Shown here: in pieces, positions 23,440 to 28,592 of the stretch
Layout: the number at the start of each line of letters is the position of its first letter
Numbering within the stretch: the stretch's first letter is position 1
Assembly (NCBI GenBank): GCA_905372155.1
Contig: CAJPNZ010000030.1
Location: forward strand, 1-28,592
Direction of reading: 5' to 3'
Length of the DNA stretch: 28,592 nt
DNA from: Propionibacteriaceae bacterium
GTDB lineage: Bacteria > Actinomycetota > Actinomycetes > Propionibacteriales > Propionibacteriaceae
Translations under genes and position numbers: made by a program
The notes under the pieces: generated by a model
The model's input: only the letters and a program-made list of their open reading frames with translations
Databases searched by the model: none
What the model was told of the DNA's origin: nothing

Positions 23440-23467
23440 TGCCGGATATCTGGAGCGGTGCTAGGCT
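23440..23467 (+). promoter_or_regulatory. Possible promoter of the ABC-transporter operon
   Basis: TAGGCT at 23462-23467 with a weak TGCCGG about 16 nt upstream. If used, the mRNA would have a leader of about 245 nt containing GC-rich inverted repeats and a small ORF. Confidence 0.3.
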
Positions 23468-23613
23468 CCCAGCCAGATCGTGAGCGATTCCAACCACCGG
23501 GATGACCGGGTCGGTGGGTCCGACGGGAAACTCCCCCGGCCGCGTGCCGGGAAACGAAGACACCCGAGGAGATCCGGAGCCACATATTCGACGAATGGTC
23601 GTGGAGGAAACGC

Positions 23614-23703
23614 ATGCGGATCTGGAATCTATTGGAGCCGACCTGTGCGGCTGATGGCGGTCGTGCGGATCGGAATGTTCTGAGCACACGACCCGAGGAG
23701 TGA
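23614..23703 (+). CDS. Small 29-residue ORF with strong ribosome binding site upstream of the ABC exporter
   Basis: ATG 23614 is preceded by GGAGGAAACGC, a near-ideal Shine-Dalgarno 5 nt upstream. The frame runs 29 codons (begins MRIWNLLEP, contains one Cys, ends STRPEE) and stops 17 nt before the permease ATG at 23721. It is hydrophilic with no signal peptide or membrane helix. I recognise no family. It could be a leader peptide that controls the exporter by ribosome stalling or coupling, a short precursor handled by the exporter, or a chance ORF. Confidence 0.4.
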   Translation: MRIWNLLEPTCAADGGRADRNVLSTRPEE

Positions 23704-23720
23704 GCGGGAGAGAAACGGAT

Positions 23721-25103
23721 ATGCGGGCCCTGACCTGTGCGTGGCGCTTCGTGGTGCGCAAAAAACTGAAGACGTTGATAATGTTCGGCATTCTGCTGTG
23801 TTTGTCGACGGTCATGCTGAGCATGGTTGCGGTGAAAGGCTCGACGGACGCGGCGGCGTCGCAGGTCGGTCAGCAGCTGAAGGCCGGCTTCACCCTCGAG
23901 AACAACCGGAAGAACAATTCCGGCACTCCCCGGGGTGGCGGTGTCGTCAAGGAAGCCGACATCGACGCCGTCAAGGGCGTGCCCGGGGTGAGCGATCACC
24001 TCCGTCGCATGTCGCTGACCGCCGACCTGGTGGGGGCGAAGCCACTGAAGCTGCCAAATTCCCAGCGCGACTACGACGCCCAGAAGGAAAAGCTCTTCGG
24101 GAACCTGGTGGGCGGCTACGGGGAGAACAACACCGAACTGGACGTGAACTTCCGTTCCGGCGGGCTGAAACTGAGCCAGGGGCGCCACGTCAACGAATCC
24201 GACGTCAACAAGGCGATCATTCACGAGGATCTCGCCAAGGCGAACGGCCTGAAGGTTGGCGACAAACTCAAGTTGAAGGCGAACCCGGAAGACGCCGACA
24301 ACGTGCACAAGTCCACCGAGGAGGTGGAGGTCGAGATCGTCGGCCTCTTCTCGGGGGAGAACATCAAACCCGCTCGGACGCGCGTCGAACTGGTGCAGAA
24401 CTCCATCTACACCGACGTGACCACCACGAAACAGCTCGCCAAGTTCCCGGAGGGCAAGGAGATCTACACGGACGCCACCTTCTTCGTGGAATCCGCAGAC
24501 AAACTCGACGACGTGATGAAACAGGCCGGTCAGCTGGGGGTCGACTGGAATAAATTCCAGCTCTCCAAGACCAACCAGATCCTCGCCGGCGTCACGGGCA
24601 CGGTGCAGAGCATCTACAAACTCGTCGACACGATGGTCGTGGCCACGGTCATCTTCGGCGTGGTGGTGATCTCCTTGGTGCTGTGGCTGTGGGCCAGGGA
24701 GAGGAGACGCGAAACCGGCATCCTGCTGGCGGTGGGCGCGTCGAAACCCGGGATCGTGACCCAACACATCCTGGAGCTCGTGCTGATAGCGATCCCGGCC
24801 TTCGGGGCGGCGTGGTTCGCGGCCCAGGGCGCGGCCCAGTTCATCGGCAACCAGCTGGTCTCCCAGGCAGCGAAGTCGACGTCGAAGGACATGGCTTCGC
24901 AGCTCGGCGGCAGCGGCCTCGGTGCCGACAACGAATCGGCCCTGTCCGGCAAGACCCTCGACCACGTCCAGGTGATGCTGGATACCGGGCAGTGGGCGCT
25001 GGTGTGCGGAATCTCCTTGGCGCTGGTGTGCGTCGCGGTGCTGATCGCCTCCATCCCGGTCCTGCGCGCCAGGCCCAAGGCCCTGCTCACCCAGCTGTCC
25101 TGA
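23721..25103 (+). CDS. MacB/FtsX-type ABC transporter permease 1
   Basis: 460 residues. One N-terminal helix (about 15-37, after a basic KKLK stretch), an extracytoplasmic MacB-type domain of about 250 residues, then three C-terminal helices with the FtsX-family pattern RRETGILLAVGASKPGIV between the first two. Such permeases do not carry substrates through a channel but transmit ATPase motion to the outer face (mechanotransmission), in lipoprotein, peptide or antibiotic export and resistance. ATG 23721 has GGGAGA 9 nt upstream; GTG 23700 is an alternative that abuts GAGGA. It shares GRHVNESDVN and NGLKVGDKLKL with permease 2, so the two are paralogues. The periplasmic domain is unusually rich in Lys and Asn for this window. 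Substrate unknown. Confidence 0.9.
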   Translation: MRALTCAWRFVVRKKLKTLIMFGILLCLSTVMLSMVAVKGSTDAAASQVGQQLKAGFTLENNRKNNSGTPRGGGVVKEADIDAVKGVPGVSDHLRRMSLTADLVGAKPLKLPNSQRDYDAQKEKLFGNLVGGYGENNTELDVNFRSGGLKLSQGRHVNESDVNKAIIHEDLAKANGLKVGDKLKLKANPEDADNVHKSTEEVEVEIVGLFSGENIKPARTRVELVQNSIYTDVTTTKQLAKFPEGKEIYTDATFFVESADKLDDVMKQAGQLGVDWNKFQLSKTNQILAGVTGTVQSIYKLVDTMVVATVIFGVVVISLVLWLWARERRRETGILLAVGASKPGIVTQHILELVLIAIPAFGAAWFAAQGAAQFIGNQLVSQAAKSTSKDMASQLGGSGLGADNESALSGKTLDHVQVMLDTGQWALVCGISLALVCVAVLIASIPVLRARPKALLTQLS

Positions 25104-25113
25104 GGTACCTGCG

Positions 25114-26361
25114 ATGTCGTTGTTGTTGAAACGCGCCTGGCTGTCGGTCAGCAGGCGAATCGGGAAGAGCGTGGTGCTGCTGCTCATCATGACGGTGATC
25201 TTCACCGCCCTGGTGGCGGAGGCCAGCGTCCGCGGCTCCATGCAGGCCCTCCGGGAGAGCGTCAGCCGTGGGGTGCCCGCCGGGTTCGTGGTTCGTCCCG
25301 GAGCCGGGGAACTGAGCCTCACCGATGCGCAATCCGTCAGCGGGGTGCAAGGGGTCATCGGCCACAACTATGTCCGCGGTCTCACCGCCACGCCATCGGA
25401 CCTCAAGCTCGTCGAGATGCCCGCCAGCGGTGTGGAGCTCTCCGGTGACGTGGCACCCGAGGCGGGTGTCACGGGGGTGACCCGCAGCGACCTGATCCAG
25501 GGTTTCGCCGCCAAGCAGTACACCCTCGTCGAGGGACGCCACATCACCGAGGGCGACCAGAACTCGGCGATCATGCACCAGGAACTGGCGGCGAAGAACG
25601 GCCTGAAGGTGGGGGACCGAGTCACGCTGAACCGCGACGGAAAATCCGTGACGGTGACCATCGTCGGCCTGTTCACCGGGACCAGTGGGAAGGCGTCGCT
25701 GCCCTCGGAGATGGCGGAGAACACCTTCTACACCGACCTGGCCTCCAGCGGGGAACTCGCCACCGGGCAGGGACTCACCGAGGCCCAGTACCTGGTCGCG
25801 AGCGCCGACGAGCTGGGTGCTGCGATCGCCCGGGCAAAGGGACTGTCGCTGCCCTGGAACACCCTCCAGGTGGAGGACAACGCCAAGTCCTTCGCGGGGG
25901 TGCTCTCCGGAATCGCCACCGTCGAGGGGTTGCTCAACCTGATGCTGGCTGGGGTGAGCCTCGCGAGCGTCGCGATCCTGGTGTTCGTGCTGGTGTTCTG
26001 GGTGCGGGGCCGGATTCACGAGATCGGGATCCTGCTGTCGGTGGGCACGTCCAAGAAGAGACTGCTCGCGCAGTTCCTGATCGAGTTGACCATGGTCGCA
26101 CTCGCTGCGGGTGGCCTGGCGGCCCTCGCCTCTGGCCAGGTTTCCCGTATCCTCGGCGACTTCGTCGTCGGGCAGGCTGCGGGGGCGGAAGACGGCCAGT
26201 CCGGCGTCAACGTCCCACCCCCCAGCTTCGCCGCCGCCTCGGCGTTCGACCTCGGACGCGCCTGGCTGCTCGGCTACGCCGTCGTCCTGGTGTCGGCGGT
26301 GGTCGCAATGATCCCGATGCTGCGGCTCAAGCCGAAGCAGATTCTCTCCAAGATGAGTTAG
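25114..26361 (+). CDS. MacB/FtsX-type ABC transporter permease 2
   Basis: 415 residues with the same plan as permease 1: N-terminal helix (about 17-36), an extracytoplasmic domain with GRHITEGDQN and NGLKVGDRVTL, then three helices with IHEIGILLSVGTSKKRLL between the first two. It begins 10 nt after permease 1 and ends 10 nt before the ATPase gene; ATG 25114 has GAGGT 8 nt upstream. The two permeases probably form a heterodimer on an ATPase homodimer. Its extracytoplasmic domain is about 45 residues shorter than that of permease 1. Confidence 0.9.
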   Translation: MSLLLKRAWLSVSRRIGKSVVLLLIMTVIFTALVAEASVRGSMQALRESVSRGVPAGFVVRPGAGELSLTDAQSVSGVQGVIGHNYVRGLTATPSDLKLVEMPASGVELSGDVAPEAGVTGVTRSDLIQGFAAKQYTLVEGRHITEGDQNSAIMHQELAAKNGLKVGDRVTLNRDGKSVTVTIVGLFTGTSGKASLPSEMAENTFYTDLASSGELATGQGLTEAQYLVASADELGAAIARAKGLSLPWNTLQVEDNAKSFAGVLSGIATVEGLLNLMLAGVSLASVAILVFVLVFWVRGRIHEIGILLSVGTSKKRLLAQFLIELTMVALAAGGLAALASGQVSRILGDFVVGQAAGAEDGQSGVNVPPPSFAAASAFDLGRAWLLGYAVVLVSAVVAMIPMLRLKPKQILSKMS

Positions 26362-26371
26362 GAAATCACAG

Positions 26372-27001
26372 ATGAGCGTTCTTGCGCTGGAAAAGGTCAA
26401 CTACGCCTACGAGAAGATGGCGCGAAAACTCCTCGAAAACGTCACCATCGAATTCGAGGAGGGCAAGTTCTACGCGATTCTCGGTGGCTCCGGGGCGGGC
26501 AAGTCGACGCTGCTCGGGTTGCTCGCGGGGCTGGACATTCCCACCAGTGGGAAGATTCTCTGCAACGGAAAGGACATCTCGGAGGAGGGGCTCCCCAAAC
26601 ACCGCAAACGCAACGTGTCGCTGGTGTTCCAGAACTACAACCTGATCGACTACCTGACCCCGTTGGAGAACCTTCGCCTGGTGAATCACCGGGCGGACGC
26701 CGGGGTGTTGGAGAAGATGGGACTGGAGAAGGAGGAGATCAACCGCAACGTCATGAAACTCTCGGGTGGGCAGCAGCAGCGGGTCGCGATCGGCCGGGCG
26801 CTGGTCTCCGACGCCCCCGTGATCCTCGCCGACGAACCGACGGGCAACCTCGACGAGGACACCGCCAGCGACATCATCGACATCCTCAGGACCGCCGCAC
26901 ACGACGAGAAGAAGTGCGTGATCGTCGTCACGCACAGCAAACAGGTGGCCAAGGCCGCCGACGTCGTGCTGCGGCTCAGAAACCGGAAGCTCGTGGCCTG
27001 A
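26372..27001 (+). CDS. ABC transporter ATP-binding protein (MacB/LolD/YxdL type)
   Basis: 209-residue nucleotide-binding subunit: Walker A GGSGAGKST (38-46), Q-loop Gln87 (FQNYNLI), signature LSGGQQQR (130-137), Walker B ILADEP with PTGNLD (151-161) and switch His188. The GNLDEDTA continuation is typical of the exporter group with FtsX permeases. It is at the short end for the group because the helical segment between the Q-loop and signature is about 10-15 residues shorter than usual. AGGA lies 8-9 nt before ATG 26372. It closes the operon; the GC-rich hairpin at 27103-27136 follows. No two-component system flanks it, unlike many peptide-sensing exporters. Confidence 0.94.
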   Translation: MSVLALEKVNYAYEKMARKLLENVTIEFEEGKFYAILGGSGAGKSTLLGLLAGLDIPTSGKILCNGKDISEEGLPKHRKRNVSLVFQNYNLIDYLTPLENLRLVNHRADAGVLEKMGLEKEEINRNVMKLSGGQQQRVAIGRALVSDAPVILADEPTGNLDEDTASDIIDILRTAAHDEKKCVIVVTHSKQVAKAADVVLRLRNRKLVA

Positions 27002-27102
27002 TCGTGAGGGGTTTCGTGGTGGCTCTCGGCTTTGTCCGACCGCGGAACCTTTCCGATTCCTCGGTTCTGGCGCCGTTGCGACAGGACCACGAGCAACCGG
27101 AA

Positions 27103-27136
27103 GCGGCCGGGATCCGTCTGCCCGGATCCCGGCCGC
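27103..27136. terminator. Bidirectional GC-rich hairpin between the ABC operon and the GH32 gene
   Basis: Perfect 14-bp inverted repeat (GCGGCCGGGATCCG at 27103-27116 and its complement at 27123-27136) with a 6-nt loop, between convergent genes. No T tract, but position and stability fit termination for both strands. Confidence 0.7.
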
Positions 27137-27151
27137 CCACATCGACGCGTG

Positions 27152-28592
27152 TCAGAGGGACAACGGGGTCACGGCCCCCGAGATCACCGTCGCGGTTCCC
27201 TTCGCGCCCAGGGCGAGTTCCTGGGCGCGGGGGTCGTTGAACACCAACAGCGATCCCACGGGGGCGCCGTCGTCGACGAAGACCTCCACGCTTGAATTGT
27301 CGACGTAGACGTGCAGCCGTACCTTGCCGTCGACGGGGTGGTAGGCGATCTCACGTCGCAGGGCGAACTGTGCCGTCCCGCCGTCGCGTCCCGGCACGGT
27401 CGCCAGGCCACCGGCGGTGCGGTCGAGGTAGAAGACACCCTCGGCGGGCATGACACCCACCCGAACCTCCTGGAGCGCGCCGTCGACCTGGCCGCGGCAC
27501 AGGCTCAGCCATGCGTCACCGGCCCCGGAGACGTCCAGCGTCAGGTCCAGCTCGACGACCCGGCCCGTACCCAACCCGGTGGTCGTGTCCGTGGCGGACA
27601 GTCCGCCGATGTCCGTCGCCCGGCCTCGCAGCGCATCCAGTTCCTTCACCGGCTGCTGCCGCAGGAGCCGTACCCCGTCCCGGGTGGTCAGCGTCAATTC
27701 GCGCGGGATGCTCATCTGGTTCTTCCAGCCCTCGGTGGGCATCGAGTAGGGGTAGGCCCAGTTGCCCATCCATCCCAGCCAGATGCGGCGCCCCTCGACC
27801 TTCTCGAAGGTCTGTGCGGCGTAGAAGTCCTGACCGGCGTCGGTGAAACGGATCCGGTCGTCCTCGGGGAAGAACGTGGAGCCGTCGAAGTCGCCGATGA
27901 AGTACTGGGCCGTCGAACCGTGGGTTTCGTTGTTGTCGCCGATCGACATCGTCAGCACCCAGCGGGTCTGGCCGGTGGAGACGTCGTCGATGGGGAACAG
28001 GTCGGGGCATTCCCACACCGCGGCGTGGGAACCCTTCCCCTCACCGAAGTCGCTGGCGTGCGCCCAGGAGCGCAGGTCACCGGAACGGTACACGGCGATG
28101 CGGTCGCCGAGGGAGACCACCATCACCCACGACTTGGTCGGCTCGTGCCAGAAGACCTTCGGGTCGCGGAAGTCCTTGCGGCCCTCATTGGGGATGACGG
28201 GGTTGCCGTCGTAGCGTTTCCAGGAGCGGCCGCGATCGGTGCTGTAGGCCAGGGACTGCGCCTCCCCGCCCTCGGTGGAGGTGTAGATCGCGACCATTCC
28301 GCCGCCCGGGACCAGTCCGGAGGTGTTGGCGCCGTCGTCGACGCAGCTGCCGGACATCGCCAGGCCGAGGGCGTCGTGTTCGAGGGCGGTGCCCAGGCGT
28401 TCCCAGCGCACCATGTCGGGGCTGACGGCGTGCGCCCAGGTGCCGTCCTGCTGGTGGAACAGGTGGTACTCGCCCTGATGGAAGATCAAACCGTTGGGGT
28501 CGGCCAGGTTCCCGCTGGCGGGGGTGTAGTGGTACACCGGCCGGAAGGGATCGGTCTTGGCCGTGGCCTCCGAGGGGATGTGGGACGTGGGG
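27152..28592 (-). CDS. GH32 beta-fructosidase / levanase-like (5' end outside window)
   Basis: The minus-strand frame is open to the right edge; 480 codons are visible and the N-terminus is missing. Hydrolases of this family split beta-fructosyl bonds in sucrose, levan or inulin. The five-bladed propeller shows the nucleophile motif ADPNG (within YHYTPASGNLADPNG), the transition-state motif FRDP, the acid/base motif WECPDLF, and GQDFYAAQTF with LGWMGNW; the C-terminal beta-sandwich ends with VDNSSVEVFVDDG. About 20 residues before YHYTP are Ser/Ala/Thr-containing and hydrophilic, as expected after a signal peptide, so secretion is likely but unseen. A GTG at 28537 lies within the conserved RPVYHYTP sequence and cannot be the true start. 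Confidence 0.93.
   Translation of the reverse strand, partial: PTSHIPSEATAKTDPFRPVYHYTPASGNLADPNGLIFHQGEYHLFHQQDGTWAHAVSPDMVRWERLGTALEHDALGLAMSGSCVDDGANTSGLVPGGGMVAIYTSTEGGEAQSLAYSTDRGRSWKRYDGNPVIPNEGRKDFRDPKVFWHEPTKSWVMVVSLGDRIAVYRSGDLRSWAHASDFGEGKGSHAAVWECPDLFPIDDVSTGQTRWVLTMSIGDNNETHGSTAQYFIGDFDGSTFFPEDDRIRFTDAGQDFYAAQTFEKVEGRRIWLGWMGNWAYPYSMPTEGWKNQMSIPRELTLTTRDGVRLLRQQPVKELDALRGRATDIGGLSATDTTTGLGTGRVVELDLTLDVSGAGDAWLSLCRGQVDGALQEVRVGVMPAEGVFYLDRTAGGLATVPGRDGGTAQFALRREIAYHPVDGKVRLHVYVDNSSVEVFVDDGAPVGSLLVFNDPRAQELALGAKGTATVISGAVTPLSL

Larger units (their letters stand above)
22584..23720. other. 1.1-kb gene-poor region between argS and the ABC transporter
   Basis: Contains dispersed repeats (22620-22666, 22880-22928, 22984-23032), a 36-bp tandem array (23006-23185), a hairpin (23364-23387), a possible promoter near 23440-23467 and a 29-codon ORF (23614-23703). 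Apparent longer frames on both strands through the array encode only repeat-derived residues and have no recognisable family. In 22690-22870 I see no gene or RNA that I recognise. Confidence 0.7.

Noticed and set aside
23105..23824. 239-codon minus-strand ORF over the leader of the ABC operon
   Set aside because: It overlaps the permease 5' end and the repeat array; composition is unlike neighbouring proteins and no family is seen.
28535..28537. GTG 28537 as the start of the GH32 gene
   Set aside because: The codon is the Val of the conserved RPVYHYTP segment and the frame stays open upstream to the window edge, so the gene is truncated by the window.

Overview
The window is high-GC DNA with the gene content of an actinobacterium. 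The left end carries the origin-proximal cell-growth cluster typical of the phylum (trpG, then a minus-strand fhaA-fhaB-pstP-rodA-pbpA-pknB operon). MeaB, probable leaderless starts, and a dispersed intergenic repeat of a kind I associate with Propionibacteriales and Micrococcales fit a member of the Propionibacteriaceae. That family assignment is inference from gene content; I cannot name the species.

Layout. 1-189: proline-rich tail of a gene that enters from the left, closed by a strong hairpin. 307-948: trpG/pabA. 1141-8651 (minus): one tightly packed operon, read fhaA, fhaB, pstP, rodA, pbpA, pknB, for phospho-signalling control of peptidoglycan synthesis. 8911-12193 (minus): MeaB GTPase, an ATP-grasp ligase and a fold-type III PLP decarboxylase. 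12421-17880 (plus): a surface-glycan locus with a hexapeptide N-acetyltransferase, a DegT aminotransferase and a Gfo/Idh dehydrogenase, which is the enzyme set that builds 3-amino/3-acetamido UDP-sugars, then a polytopic membrane protein, a GtrA-like protein and a GT2 glycosyltransferase. 18011-19744 (minus): HU and a UDP-glucose-type 6-dehydrogenase. 20049-20879 (minus): aldo/keto reductase, divergent from argS (20949-22583, plus). 22584-23720: a 1.1-kb gene-poor stretch with repeats, a 36-bp tandem array, a hairpin and a small ORF with a strong ribosome binding site. 23721-27001 (plus): a two-permease plus ATPase MacB/FtsX-type ABC exporter. 27152 to the right edge (minus): a GH32 fructan hydrolase whose N-terminus lies outside the window.

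How it works together. PknB (PASTA sensor kinase) and PstP form a phosphorylation switch; FhaA and FhaB are the phosphothreonine readers; RodA polymerises and PbpA crosslinks septal or elongation peptidoglycan. The 12-18 kb locus makes a nucleotide-activated diamino sugar and has glycosyl-transfer and lipid-flipping components, so it likely decorates a cell-wall glycan or lipoglycan. The divergent decarboxylase/ATP-grasp pair is the least explained part of the window and could add an amine or amino acid to that glycan or to another small molecule. The ABC exporter with its small upstream ORF and the repeat-rich region before it are the other places worth attention. I found no tRNA, rRNA, CRISPR array, insertion sequence or prophage.
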